A stretch of DNA of 64,000 bases from HR10 sp964615335 (lineage in GTDB: Bacteria; Acidobacteriota; Blastocatellia; HR10): assembly GCA_964615335.1 (NCBI GenBank), contig CAZTMT010000002.1:186001-250000 (forward strand), given 5' to 3'. Made by a program: the position numbers and the translations under genes. The notes under the pieces were generated by a model, which saw only the letters and a program-made list of their open reading frames with translations, was not told the DNA's origin and did no database searches. Shown here piece after piece: positions 1 through 9,301 of the stretch (positions within the stretch are counted from its first letter, which is position 1; every line of letters begins with the position of its first letter).

Positions 1-722
1 TGACGATCCTCTTCCAGTGCACCGGGCCCATTGGAGGCATCACGGTCGAGGCCGATGCCCAAGGGAATGTCCGCGGATACGTGAAAAATCCCCAGATAGA
101 CCTGCCTCTGACAGAGAAGAAGAAATTCGACGTCCGGGGCGCTGTCGGCGAAGGCATGCTTTACGTTTTGCGCGAGGCTGATTACTATCGCACGGGACTC
201 TTTCGCGAGCCGTACTGCGGCTCCGTCCCAATCATCTCGGGAGAGATCGCCGAAGACATCGCATACTATCTCACCCAGTCCGAGCAAATCCCCTCGGCCG
301 TCTCTCTGGGCGTCTTTGTCCTGCCCGATGACGCGCGCGCCTTTCGGGTGGAAGCGGCCGGAGGATTCCTCATTCAAACATTCCCTGGCGTCTCCAGGGA
401 GATTCTGCAGGACCTGGAGACCTCGCTGCTCAACACTCCCTATGTCACGGAGATGATCCGCCAGGGGATGGGGCCTCGGGAGATCTTACAAACGGCGCTG
501 GGTGACTATCACCTGGAGATCCTCGAAGAGAAAGAGGTGCGCTTTTCGTGCACGTGCTCCCGAGAACGCGCGCGGCGCATTCTCGCGGCCTTAGGAGCTG
601 CGGAAGTGCAGAGCTTGCTCCAGGAACAAGGGGGAGCGGAGCTTGCTTGCCACTTCTGCCGAGCCTCCTATCACTTCGACGCCGAAGACCTTCGGGAGCT
701 TCTTTCGGAGAACATCCACTAG
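1..722 (+). CDS. hslO: Hsp33 redox-regulated chaperone, 5' end missing
   Basis: Redox-switched holdase chaperone of the cytoplasm that protects unfolding proteins under oxidative and heat stress. The reading frame is open from base 3, so the gene starts before the window; about 239 codons are visible against roughly 290 for the family. The visible start carries the family's glycine-rich strand region (residues TGPIGG, then VRGYVKNP). The C-terminal zinc switch is complete: a CxC pair (CTC) near codon 178 and a CxxC pair (CHFC) about 33 residues later. A GTG at 81 is only an internal codon. The downstream neighbour is convergent, and the hairpin-rich element at 741-980 lies between them and may end transcription. 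Confidence 0.95.
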   Translation, partial: TILFQCTGPIGGITVEADAQGNVRGYVKNPQIDLPLTEKKKFDVRGAVGEGMLYVLREADYYRTGLFREPYCGSVPIISGEIAEDIAYYLTQSEQIPSAVSLGVFVLPDDARAFRVEAAGGFLIQTFPGVSREILQDLETSLLNTPYVTEMIRQGMGPREILQTALGDYHLEILEEKEVRFSCTCSRERARRILAALGAAEVQSLLQEQGGAELACHFCRASYHFDAEDLRELLSENIH

Positions 723-740
723 AAGTCATCACCTCAGAGA

Positions 741-980
741 GCCCACGAAGTGGGCGACAGAAAATAGCCTGGGGCGCGAGCCCCAGGAAACCGCGCCCCC
801 CCCAATTTTCCCCCCGAAGCCCCCGAAGGGAGCGACACACAGGGTCGCCCCCTAACAGGTTCAGCTCACGTCCCTACGTGCTGCCCGCACGAGCGGGCTC
901 AGGTGGAGAGATGGGGCGACATTGTCCCTGGATCCCGCCGCCGCTTCGCCCCAGGCTATTCTCTATCGCCGGGATCTTTC
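741..980. repeat. Hairpin-rich element with imperfect terminal inverted repeats
   Basis: The gap between two convergent genes holds a structured, non-coding element. Bases 753-776 and 947-970 are inverted repeats matching at 22 of 24 positions. Inside the left part are a 6-bp hairpin (GCCCAC, loop GAA, GTGGGC, 741-755) and an 8-bp hairpin closed by a GNRA-type GCGA tetraloop (CCTGGGGC / GCCCCAGG, 768-787). Shorter hairpins follow around 820-855. No credible protein is encoded. It could be a palindromic intergenic repeat of the REP or miniature-element kind, a bidirectional terminator, or a structured RNA. Only one copy lies in this window. Confidence 0.6.
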
Positions 981-1012
981 GTCTGGCTGAGGGCGCAAGG
1001 AGATCATGGCTT

Positions 1013-2303
1013 CTAGCTCAACTGCAGGATCTCCCGCCAAGAGAAGGCCAATCCCGAGATGAATCCGGTGATCAGGATCCCCCCCAGGGCCAGCGCGCGC
1101 GGCGCGCCCAGCAGCTCGGCTAACGACCCCATCAGGAGGTTCCCCACCGGCAGAAGCCCCATGAACGAAAGCGTATACATGCTCATGACGCGACCGCGCA
1201 CATGAGCTGAGACGGCGGTTTGCAAGAGTGTGTTGATGGTCGCCACAGTGCTGACCATCGCCCACCCGTCAACGAAGAGGAAAAAGAGCGAGAGGGAAAA
1301 AGACGGTGAGAGGGCGAAACCGAATGTGGACAGACCGAAGACAATACCTCCGAAGACAGCCAGCATCCCCTTGAAGCGGAAATCTCCCAGGCGAGCAAGC
1401 CAGAAAGCGCCCAGGACCGCCCCCAGTCCACTGGCCGCCATGAGATACCCCAGGCCCGTCGCTCCCCGACCGTAGATATCGCGAGCGAAGATGGGCAGAA
1501 GCGTGATGTAGGGTAAGCCGAAGAGGCTGATCGCAGCGACAATCAGGAGCAGACGAAAGACAGCCCGCTGCGCGCGCACGTACCGGAGTCCTTCCAGAAG
1601 CCCCCCCCCAGAGCGAGGAGGGGCGATCGGTCGCCTGCGGGTGATCGCCGATCCTCCGAATGCGAAGAAGCGCATAGATCAGGGCCAGAAAGCTCACGGC
1701 ATTGAGATAAAAGCATCCGGCCACGCCTATGGCCCCGACGGCGAAGCCGGCCAGTGTTGGCCCGATGACGCGCGAGAGATTGAATTGAATCGAGTTCAAA
1801 GCGATCGCATTCATCACGTCCTCGGGCTCCACCAGATCGCGAATCATCGCCTGATATGTGGGCAGGGTCAGAGCCGTGGCGATTCCCGCCAAAAGAGCGA
1901 GGACGAGAATATGCCCGATCGTCACGACGCCCAGCGACACCAGCACCCCAAGCTGTAGCGCGAGCCCCCCAAGTACGGCTTGAGTCGCCAGCAAGAGTTT
2001 CCGCCGATCGAAGAGGTCGGCCACGACCCCTCCCCACAGCGAGAAGACCAGAATGGGCACCGATCCGGAGAAGCTCACCATCCCGAGCCAGAACGGAGAA
2101 TTCGAGAGCTGAAGCACCAGCCACCCTTGCGCCACCGACTGCATCCACGTCCCGATATTGGAGAGAAAAGACCCCATCCAGAAGAGGCGATAATTGCGAT
2201 TGCGCAAAGCCCGGAACGTGCGCCCGAGTCGGGATTCTCCCAGGGGGTGCTCCCCGCGAAGTCTTCCTTCCCAAAGAGCCCGCGCCTCACGCTCGCTCTT
2301 CAT
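1013..2303 (-). pseudogene. MFS exporter (EntS/MFS_3 type) interrupted by a frameshift
   Basis: Major facilitator of the enterobactin-exporter/MFS_3 type, with the family's N-terminal signature (RALRNRNYRLFW, then a GTWMQ helix) and about 12 membrane segments over the two halves. The N-terminal half reads in one frame from 2303 to about 1610; the C-terminal half continues in another frame to 1013. The switch coincides with a run of nine C (nine G in the coding strand) at 1601-1609. Removing one base would join the halves smoothly (SSLWGG-LLEGLRY). It is therefore either a sequencing or assembly indel in a homopolymer, a phase-variable tract, or a true pseudogene. ATG 2303 is preferred over an upstream TTG because GGAG precedes it. 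Confidence 0.85.
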
Positions 2304-2389
2304 CTCTTTCACTCCACGGTGCAAAACTAAGCCGCTGGCGAGCGCCCTGTCAAGCGACGCGCCTTTTCGCCCTTTTACACAAATTTTTC

Positions 2390-2418
2390 TTGCTGGGCTA
2401 TCCGAGCTCGACTAGAAT
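2390..2418 (+). promoter_or_regulatory. Sigma-70-type promoter for the TonB-dependent receptor
   Basis: TTGCTG at 2390-2395, a 17-bp spacer and TAGAAT at 2413-2418. The region just upstream is AT-rich compared with its surroundings. The predicted transcript has a leader of about 75 bases and a strong GAGGAG site before the ATG at 2499. Confidence 0.55.
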
Positions 2419-2498
2419 TCCCCCTACCTGAGGAGAACGAAGCGAGAGGCGCGATATGCGAATCAAGCTTCAAAAGCCCATATCTTGAGGAGGAGACC

Positions 2499-5400
2499 AT
2501 GAGAAGAGACTCCACTTTCGGACTCCACGGGGCCAAAGTCCTTTTGGCCTTCGGCCTGATGTGCTGTGCGGTCATTCTGGTGCTGGCTCAGACGCAGGCC
2601 AGCACGGGACAGATTGTCGGCCTCGTGCTGGATCCGCAAGGGGCTGCCGTTCCCCATGCGAAGATTACGCTCGTGGAGACGACGACGGGTTTCCGGCGCG
2701 AGGTCTTCACGAACGAAGCCGGTCAGTATCGGGCCGTCCTCCTTCCGGCCGGACGATACAGTGTCACGGTCGAAGCGCCGGGCTTCCAGACGGAGACGCG
2801 CACCGGCGTGGAGGTCAACGTCGGTCGCGCCGTGGATGTGAACTTCACCCTCAAAGTCGGCCCCCTGGCCGAAGTCATTGAAGTAGAGGCCAGCGTCGGC
2901 GTGGAGACGACGCGCCCGGAATCCGGCGCGCTCGTCAATGCTCTGGCCATTCGGAATCTCCCCATCAACGGACGCCGATTTCATGATTTCATTCAGCTCA
3001 CCCCCACGGTTCAGGTGGAGCCGCAACGGAATCAGCTCTCCTTCGCCGGACAGCGCGGGATCAACAGCAACATCTCCATTGACGGAGCCGACTACAACGA
3101 GCCCTTCTTCGGCGGCATCCGCGGAGGCGAGCGCTCCAACAATGCCTTCACCATCCCGCAGGAGGCCATCGCTGAATTCCAAGTGGTGACCACAGGATAT
3201 GCGGCGGAGTTCGGACGCTCGACCGGAGGCCTGGTGAATGCCATCACCAAATCGGGGACCAACGAATGGCACGGAAGCGCCTTCTACCTGCTTCGACATA
3301 AGGAGCTGACGGCCGAGGATGCCTTCGGCCAACTCTCCCTGGCCACGCAGCATCAGTTCGGTGGATCTCTCGGAGGCCCTCTCAAGCGGGATCGCCTGTT
3401 CCTCTTCGGGGCGATCGAGGACCAACAGTTCTCCACGCCACGGCAGGTCCTCTTCTCCCGACTCATCGGCGTCGCCCGGACCCCGCAGAATCAAGAAGCC
3501 TACGATTTCTACAAGTCCCTCGAGGTCCCCTTCACGCAAACCAACGATGCCATCTCCTTCCTCGTGCGAACCGACGTGCAGTGGGGAGCCAATCACCGAC
3601 TCGCCGTGCGCTACAATTTCAGCGATAACAATGCCGAGAACGCCAATGCGACAGGCGAACAGATCAGCCCGCTGACCAATCGTGCGCTCAGCAACAATGG
3701 GACGGAGAAAGATCGGACGAGCACCGTGGTCGGACAGTTGAGTTCGGTCCTCACCCCTCGCCTGCTCAACGAGCTGCGCGTGCAACATTCGTGGGAGAAA
3801 CGTCCCCGCGAAGCGAACACGCTGGCTCCGAACGTCAACACCTTCATCGGCTCCTTCGGCACGCGCAACTTCCTCCCGACGACGCTGACGGATTGGCGAG
3901 TCCAGGTCGCCGAAGCCCTCACGTGGAATAGGGGCTCGCACAGCGCTAAATTCGGCTTCGAGTGGAACCACGTCTTCGTGAATCAGCTTTTCGGCTTCAA
4001 CCAAACGGGCACGTTCAACCTCTCGGGAACTAACGCCGATGCCCATCTGCGTATTCTCTCGCTCACGCCCGGAGATCCCAACGATCACCGTTTCGATGAC
4101 CCAAGTGTCACCTACGTGCGTCAGATCGGAGACTTGCTCCTGGAAGCCCGCAGCAACGAGATCGCGTTCTTCGGTCAGGATAGCTGGCGCGCGCGCCGCA
4201 ACGTCACGCTCTATTACGGACTCCGCTACGAAGCGCAGCTCAATCCGGAACCGGAGGTGAACAACACGGCCCTGTACAATCTGGTGAAGAACTTCCGCTT
4301 CCCGCTCGGGCAGGTGGATCCGGCTCGGATCCCGGACAACACGGATCAGGTCATGCCGCGAGTGGGTTTGGCGTGGGATCCCTTCGGTCAGGCGCGCACG
4401 GTCGTGCGGGCCAATTTCGGAATCTACTATGCGCGCACGCCCCTGCTGCTCATGGCCGCTCCGATGAACAACTTCCGCCTTCCGCCGGGGGATCTCTCGA
4501 TTCAGCTCCCGCTGCGCGTCCCGGCGGGAGATCCGCGCACGACGGTGTACCGGCAACTGCTGGCCATCGGCATAGACTTGGACAAATTCACACTGGACAA
4601 GCTGCCGATCATCTCGCCGCAAGACGTCCAGCGCATCGCGGCGGCTCTGGGCATTCCCGCTCCGGATCCCTTCACGGGAGCCAATCTCATCACCTGGGCC
4701 AATGACTATCGCAATCCGCGCGCCGCGCAATGGGGCGGCGGGATCGAACACGAGTTCTTCCGAGGGTTCACGGCCGGAGTGGATTTCCGCTACGTCAACA
4801 CGGTGAATCTGCAACGCACGCGCGATTACAACCTTCCCCTTCCGATCGTTCGGGCGAACGACCTCAGCCAGCGCCCCTTCTTCGGCCTCCGATCTCGCGT
4901 CCAATCGCGTCCCATTCCCACGTTAGGATCCATCTGGGTCCGCGAGTCCTCCGCCCGTTCGCTCTATCGCGGATTCACGTTCAGTGCGAACCTCCGGCGC
5001 TCGCGCATTCAATTCAACGCGTTCTACACGCTCTCCTGGAACTACTCCGACGACGATAACGAACGCAGCGCGACGGGACAGGAGGATACTGTCAACGTCT
5101 ACGATCTCCGTCCGGAGTACCATTTCGCCCGATTGGATGCGCGTCACCTGTTCACCTTCAATACGGTGGTGAGCCTGCCCTGGGGGATCGAGGCCTCGAG
5201 CATCATCCGGATGCAATCGGCGCGTCCTCTGAATCCGCTCACGGGCGGAGATACCAACGAGGACTTCGCGAACAATGATCGGCCAATGCAGGCGCCCGGA
5301 GTGATGATGAAGCGGAACGCGTTCCGGAATCGCGCTGTGCGCGTCGTGGATCTCCGCCTGTTGAAGGGATTCACGCTCTGGAACGAGACGTCGCGGCTTC

Positions 5401-5618
5401 AGCTCTCGTTTGAGTTTTTCAACCTCTTCGATTTCGATAACATCACCTTCGGTGGGTCTTCTCAGATCTACGGGTTAGGCATTGACCCGGCCACGGGCAA
5501 TCCGGCTCCTGTGGATTCGAGATTCCGCCGGCTGCGGCTCCCGGACGGGCGCTTCGATACGAGCAACATTCCGGGAACCCCATTCCAGATGCAAGTCGGA
5601 TTGCGTCTGATCTTCTGA
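2499..5618 (+). CDS. TonB-dependent receptor, Oar-like, with carboxypeptidase-regulatory domain
   Basis: Outer-membrane receptor of 1039 residues for an unknown large ligand (peptide, glycan or chelate), energised through TonB. A signal peptide covers about residues 1-31. A CarboxypepD_reg/Ig-like domain follows (about 37-118), then a plug domain (about 140-250) with the motif NLPINGR and a GG-rich segment, and then a long barrel ending in a terminal phenylalanine (RLIF), as outer-membrane barrels do. This layout is typical of the Oar-like receptors that are abundant in acidobacteria. The start has a clear GAGGAG ribosome site. No substrate-specific neighbour is present, so specificity cannot be told. 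A TonB-like protein is encoded far away at 45815-46876. Confidence 0.9.
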   Translation: MRRDSTFGLHGAKVLLAFGLMCCAVILVLAQTQASTGQIVGLVLDPQGAAVPHAKITLVETTTGFRREVFTNEAGQYRAVLLPAGRYSVTVEAPGFQTETRTGVEVNVGRAVDVNFTLKVGPLAEVIEVEASVGVETTRPESGALVNALAIRNLPINGRRFHDFIQLTPTVQVEPQRNQLSFAGQRGINSNISIDGADYNEPFFGGIRGGERSNNAFTIPQEAIAEFQVVTTGYAAEFGRSTGGLVNAITKSGTNEWHGSAFYLLRHKELTAEDAFGQLSLATQHQFGGSLGGPLKRDRLFLFGAIEDQQFSTPRQVLFSRLIGVARTPQNQEAYDFYKSLEVPFTQTNDAISFLVRTDVQWGANHRLAVRYNFSDNNAENANATGEQISPLTNRALSNNGTEKDRTSTVVGQLSSVLTPRLLNELRVQHSWEKRPREANTLAPNVNTFIGSFGTRNFLPTTLTDWRVQVAEALTWNRGSHSAKFGFEWNHVFVNQLFGFNQTGTFNLSGTNADAHLRILSLTPGDPNDHRFDDPSVTYVRQIGDLLLEARSNEIAFFGQDSWRARRNVTLYYGLRYEAQLNPEPEVNNTALYNLVKNFRFPLGQVDPARIPDNTDQVMPRVGLAWDPFGQARTVVRANFGIYYARTPLLLMAAPMNNFRLPPGDLSIQLPLRVPAGDPRTTVYRQLLAIGIDLDKFTLDKLPIISPQDVQRIAAALGIPAPDPFTGANLITWANDYRNPRAAQWGGGIEHEFFRGFTAGVDFRYVNTVNLQRTRDYNLPLPIVRANDLSQRPFFGLRSRVQSRPIPTLGSIWVRESSARSLYRGFTFSANLRRSRIQFNAFYTLSWNYSDDDNERSATGQEDTVNVYDLRPEYHFARLDARHLFTFNTVVSLPWGIEASSIIRMQSARPLNPLTGGDTNEDFANNDRPMQAPGVMMKRNAFRNRAVRVVDLRLLKGFTLWNETSRLQLSFEFFNLFDFDNITFGGSSQIYGLGIDPATGNPAPVDSRFRRLRLPDGRFDTSNIPGTPFQMQVGLRLIF

Positions 5619-5630
5619 ACATTCGGGGAT

Positions 5631-5670
5631 CGAGGGCGAGCGCGTTTGTGGAAGAACCCGCTCGCCCTCG
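5631..5670. terminator. Perfect 12-bp inverted repeat between convergent genes
   Basis: Arms at 5631-5642 (CGAGGGCGAGCG) and 5659-5670 are perfect reverse complements around a 16-base loop. The repeat lies 12 bases after the receptor stop and 11 bases before the stop of the convergent peptidase gene, the place expected for a bidirectional terminator. There is no U-run, so factor-dependent or purely structural action is possible. Confidence 0.5.
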
Positions 5671-5680
5671 CGCGGGGGCC

Positions 5681-6874
5681 TTACTTACGCTCCGGCGCGC
5701 CGGGGCGCAGAGCTGCATGAGCGCGCAGGATCTCCAGGGTTCGTTCGATGGGCAGAGCTTCCACGACGCGCCCCTCGCGCCCGGACATCGTCGTCGCCCG
5801 AAAGAGGGAGTTGTAAATGGCTTCCTCGGTCGCCTCGATCACCGCCAGAAAGAGAGGCGAGAGCGCTTCATCGCTCAGGACCGTGAGCGTTCGCTCTCGT
5901 CCGGCTCCCGCTCGGATCCGCACGGATTCCGCCGTGCTGAAAGCGATGACGTAATCGCCGCTGCCGTGACTCATGACGGAACCCGTACGCGCTAATCCCA
6001 GCAGAGCCCGCTGAGCGAGGCGCCGCAATCCTCGTGCTTCAAGCGGCGCGTCCGTAGCGACGACGATAATAACGGACCCCTCCTCGGGAGCGGAGCCCTT
6101 CGTCCCTCGCTCCAGCTCGTCCCGGAGATAATATCGCCCCAGCTCTCGTCCGACGGGCGCTCCATTGATTGTGAGGATCCCTCCGAAATTCGTCTGCACG
6201 AGGACGCCCACCGTATAACCGCCCAGCCGCTCGGGGAGCACGCGCGAGGCCGTTCCGATTCCCCCCTTGAACCCGAAGGCCACCATCCCCGTTCCCGCTC
6301 CCACAGATCCCTCCTCGACGGGCCCTCCCCGCGCATTCCGTATCGCCGCCAGGACATCCTCCCGCGAGACGTGACGGCCGCGAATATCGTTCAAAAATCC
6401 ATCGTTTGTCTCCGCCACGATGGGATTCACTGAGCGCACGTCTTCGTTCCCGGGTAAGGAGAGGATGTAATCCAGCAGAGCATCCGCGGCGCGCGGGACG
6501 CTCAGAGTGTTCGTGAGGACGATGGGCGTCTCGATTTCCCCCAGCTCAGTGACCTGGGTCGAACCCATCAGCTTCCCGAACCCATTTCCGACGACGATGG
6601 CCGCCGGGACCTTCTCGCGGAAGATGTTCCCCGGGTGAGGGAGAATGGCCGTCACTCCCGTGCGCACCGCATCTCCCCGAATGAGCGTCACGTGTCCGAC
6701 GCGAACTCCCTCCACATCGGTGATCGCATTCCACCGTCCGGGCGGAAGCACTCCGACGGAGATGCCAGCCTCACGAACCCGAGGACGCGCCTCTCCCGAA
6801 GCGCGCCCCTGATCGCCCCCTCCCAGAGAGAGCGCCAGAAGCCCCATCCCGATGAGAAAGACGTTCATCTCCAT
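5681..6874 (-). CDS. P1 family peptidase (DmpA/BapA type, S58)
   Basis: Ntn-hydrolase-fold aminopeptidase of the DmpA family, which self-cleaves to expose a nucleophile and releases N-terminal D- or L-amino acids or beta-peptides. It has 397 residues. The conserved self-cleavage Gly-Ser pair is present at about 266-267 (EEGSVIIVVATDAPL), and the N-terminal half has the ITDVEGVRVGHVT and GFGKL.GSTQ motifs. A hydrophobic N-terminus (about residues 4-18) suggests export. It is 30 bases downstream of lptD on the same strand, so the two are probably cotranscribed, though the functions are not obviously linked. Confidence 0.88.
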   Translation of the reverse strand: MEMNVFLIGMGLLALSLGGGDQGRASGEARPRVREAGISVGVLPPGRWNAITDVEGVRVGHVTLIRGDAVRTGVTAILPHPGNIFREKVPAAIVVGNGFGKLMGSTQVTELGEIETPIVLTNTLSVPRAADALLDYILSLPGNEDVRSVNPIVAETNDGFLNDIRGRHVSREDVLAAIRNARGGPVEEGSVGAGTGMVAFGFKGGIGTASRVLPERLGGYTVGVLVQTNFGGILTINGAPVGRELGRYYLRDELERGTKGSAPEEGSVIIVVATDAPLEARGLRRLAQRALLGLARTGSVMSHGSGDYVIAFSTAESVRIRAGAGRERTLTVLSDEALSPLFLAVIEATEEAIYNSLFRATTMSGREGRVVEALPIERTLEILRAHAALRPGAPERK

Positions 6875-6904
6875 CTCCTCCTCCCGACAAGAGGGTGTGA
6901 GCTG

Positions 6905-9259
6905 TTAAAAAGGCATATAGGGTTCGAAGAACTGACGCCCAGCAGCCGTATGAGAGCCGAAACTCCCAATTCCCTCTAAGACCACGGCCACGGCGAAGCG
7001 CGTCTCTCGGCGCACGCCGATCTTGAACGTCGTATGCTGGAAGAGAAGGCGACAGCACTCAAACCCATATCCGATCTGCACCGACGAGGAAATCATGCGC
7101 CCGGATGAAGGACGTCCCTCGATGAGACGATCGGTGAAGTCGTAAAGCAGATCGGTCCCCACGAAGGGTCCACGCGTCAGATTCCCCACGCGGAAAGACG
7201 CCTGATAGAGGTTCCCCGAGAACGTCCCCGGTTCGAAGCGCCCCTCCCCCACGGCGATGCGCTTCGTCCAATACCACGTTTGGGCGAAAACGAAGGACTC
7301 CCGTGTGATCCCCGCTGTCATCCCGAAGGCGCGGATCGCCTTCTCCCTGGTGTCGTAATCGAAACGCACGTCGGCGAAGAGCGAGGAGAGGGGTTGCGCG
7401 CGGAGGCTCACATGCAGCGGAGAGAAACGGCGCGCGCGCCCACCGAAGGAAAACCCCGAAAGCGTGTAGATCGGAAAGAATTGATTCCGCTCGCCGGCTC
7501 GCAGCGCTCCGCCGAATCGCGGGTCGAGGAAGTACTTCTGGACGATACGGAAAGAGAGCCACTCGCGAACATCCTCGGAATCTCCCGGTCGCTCTCGCTC
7601 GATGGAAACGCCTCCCCCGCTCTCGGAGGACTCACGGATCGGCGCTCTCTGAGATGCACTCACAAAACGATGCCCGATCTCATATTCGATCTCATGCGTG
7701 TCGGCGATCAGGTCCCGTTCATCCACGCGGATCACTTGCGCGAAATCCGCCCCGATGCCCGTCAGGCGCCGATACGTGAGGCGAGACTCGATGAGATGTC
7801 GAAACCACGGACGCCCGTCCCGCCGATGGAAAACACGCTCCCAGGTCGGCAGCTCCGCGTTCACGCTCGCCTCCACGTAACGGCGCGTCCAGCTCTGCCC
7901 CCGAATGCGCGTTCGATCCCGAGGATCTGCGCTCTCCGAATAGAAGGTCGCGCGAAGCCCCAGCTCGGGCGTCAGCACGATCCCCCCAAAGGAGATGGCG
8001 GGAAAGGTAAAGCGAGGATGCGCATCCAGACGCTGCACCACCGAAGGCGTCCGCCATGTCGGTTCCTTTCGAGCGATCCCTTCCAGAGCGGCATCGAAGG
8101 AGAAGTACACGGGGACGTTCGCGAAGAGTTCCTGCGGACGCCCCGTCAAATGAAACGAGGGGAGCTGACGCAGGGTGACCAGCGTCCCCGGGAGGATCAC
8201 ATCGCGCGACAGAAGCAAAAGATTGAAACTGTAGTCGCCGAAGTTCTTCGTCAGGGAAATCTGCACGCGCTCTTCCGGAGAGATGGCCTGCTGGAAGTTA
8301 TCCGAGAAGACCTGCCGAAAGGCGAAGCTGCTTGTGAGGCTCACATCGGCCGCGCCCACAAATCCGTTCGGGAAATACTGAACGGCTCGTAAATAATAAG
8401 CGCTCCCCCCTTGATCCGGACCGGGCGGACCGAAGAGCCGATCCTGGACGAGAAAGAAGCCGGTCTCCAGAGAAGAATCCTCTCGCGTTCGCCAGCGGAG
8501 GTCAGCGCCGTAGCCCAATCCGCGCGCGCTGAAGATGTGCAGCCTCGGCGTGACATCCGCACTGGGCCCAAGCGTCTGGTAATACGGGATGGTGAGAGAG
8601 AGTCCCTTCACCGTGGAACGACTGAAGCCTGGGAGGAGAAAACCGGAATTCCGCACGCGCTTGCCCACGGGAACAGAGGCGTAAGGAAGCCAGAGCACCG
8701 GAACTCCCTTCACGCGAAAGGCGGGTCCCACGAACGAGACCCGATCGTTCACCTTCAGCCTCATGCGACGGGTCGTGAAGCTCCACTTCGGCACGCGTTC
8801 GGCGCAGGAGGTGAGGCGTCCTCGCACGATGATCCACGTATCGGAGGCGATCCGCTCGACTCGCTCCGCCTCGAAGTAGATCCTCGTCCCATCCGGCGTC
8901 CGATCGGTGAACCCTCGAACATCCCAGATCATCCCCTGACCCGTCACGAAGTTGAACCGAGCGCGACGCCCCTCAAGGCGCTGCCCTTCGGAGGTGAAGA
9001 TCACCCCCCCGATGGCTTCGGCATCTTCGGTCGCTTCATTGTACGTCACCCGATCAGCCTGAAGGCGCACAGTCCCATATCGGATCTCCACATGCCCTTC
9101 GTAGGTGACCAGCAGCCCTTCGCGCCGGAGACGATCGGCTTCGATCTCGACCTGCACGCCCTGAGAGACAGAGCGAATGTGGAGCGCGCGAGGGACGACA
9201 AGCCCCCTGTCCGATGGAGCTCCAAGGAGCAGGCTGAGCAGAAGCCCGATCAAAGTCAT
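6905..9259 (-). CDS. lptD: LPS-assembly protein LptD
   Basis: Outer-membrane barrel that inserts lipopolysaccharide into the outer leaflet, with lipoprotein LptE and the Lpt bridge as partners. It has 784 residues. A short signal-like N-terminus is followed by an OstA/LptA-like jellyroll (about 30-130) and then the LptD barrel to the C-terminus. Cysteines stand at 152 and at 735-736. The paired C-terminal cysteines match the family's, but the usual N-terminal cysteine near the jellyroll is missing, so only one interdomain disulfide can form. It supports a diderm, LPS-bearing cell. A NusG paralogue lies 42 bases upstream in the same direction. Confidence 0.92.
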   Translation of the reverse strand: MTLIGLLLSLLLGAPSDRGLVVPRALHIRSVSQGVQVEIEADRLRREGLLVTYEGHVEIRYGTVRLQADRVTYNEATEDAEAIGGVIFTSEGQRLEGRRARFNFVTGQGMIWDVRGFTDRTPDGTRIYFEAERVERIASDTWIIVRGRLTSCAERVPKWSFTTRRMRLKVNDRVSFVGPAFRVKGVPVLWLPYASVPVGKRVRNSGFLLPGFSRSTVKGLSLTIPYYQTLGPSADVTPRLHIFSARGLGYGADLRWRTREDSSLETGFFLVQDRLFGPPGPDQGGSAYYLRAVQYFPNGFVGAADVSLTSSFAFRQVFSDNFQQAISPEERVQISLTKNFGDYSFNLLLLSRDVILPGTLVTLRQLPSFHLTGRPQELFANVPVYFSFDAALEGIARKEPTWRTPSVVQRLDAHPRFTFPAISFGGIVLTPELGLRATFYSESADPRDRTRIRGQSWTRRYVEASVNAELPTWERVFHRRDGRPWFRHLIESRLTYRRLTGIGADFAQVIRVDERDLIADTHEIEYEIGHRFVSASQRAPIRESSESGGGVSIERERPGDSEDVREWLSFRIVQKYFLDPRFGGALRAGERNQFFPIYTLSGFSFGGRARRFSPLHVSLRAQPLSSLFADVRFDYDTREKAIRAFGMTAGITRESFVFAQTWYWTKRIAVGEGRFEPGTFSGNLYQASFRVGNLTRGPFVGTDLLYDFTDRLIEGRPSSGRMISSSVQIGYGFECCRLLFQHTTFKIGVRRETRFAVAVVLEGIGSFGSHTAAGRQFFEPYMPF

Positions 9260-9301
9260 CGCTTCCCCACAGGGACCGGTGCCGCCGCCATCTTCCGAAG
9301 A

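Noticed and set aside
2456..2488. A 10-codon frame (MRIKLQKPIS) ending just before the TonB-receptor ribosome site, as a possible leader peptide
   Set aside because: Frames this short are expected by chance; there is no attenuator structure.
2463..4904. A long open frame of 813 codons antisense to the TonB-dependent receptor
   Set aside because: Its protein is rich in Arg/Glu and has no domain or ribosome site; it is the usual antisense shadow of a GC-rich gene whose sense-strand protein is clear.
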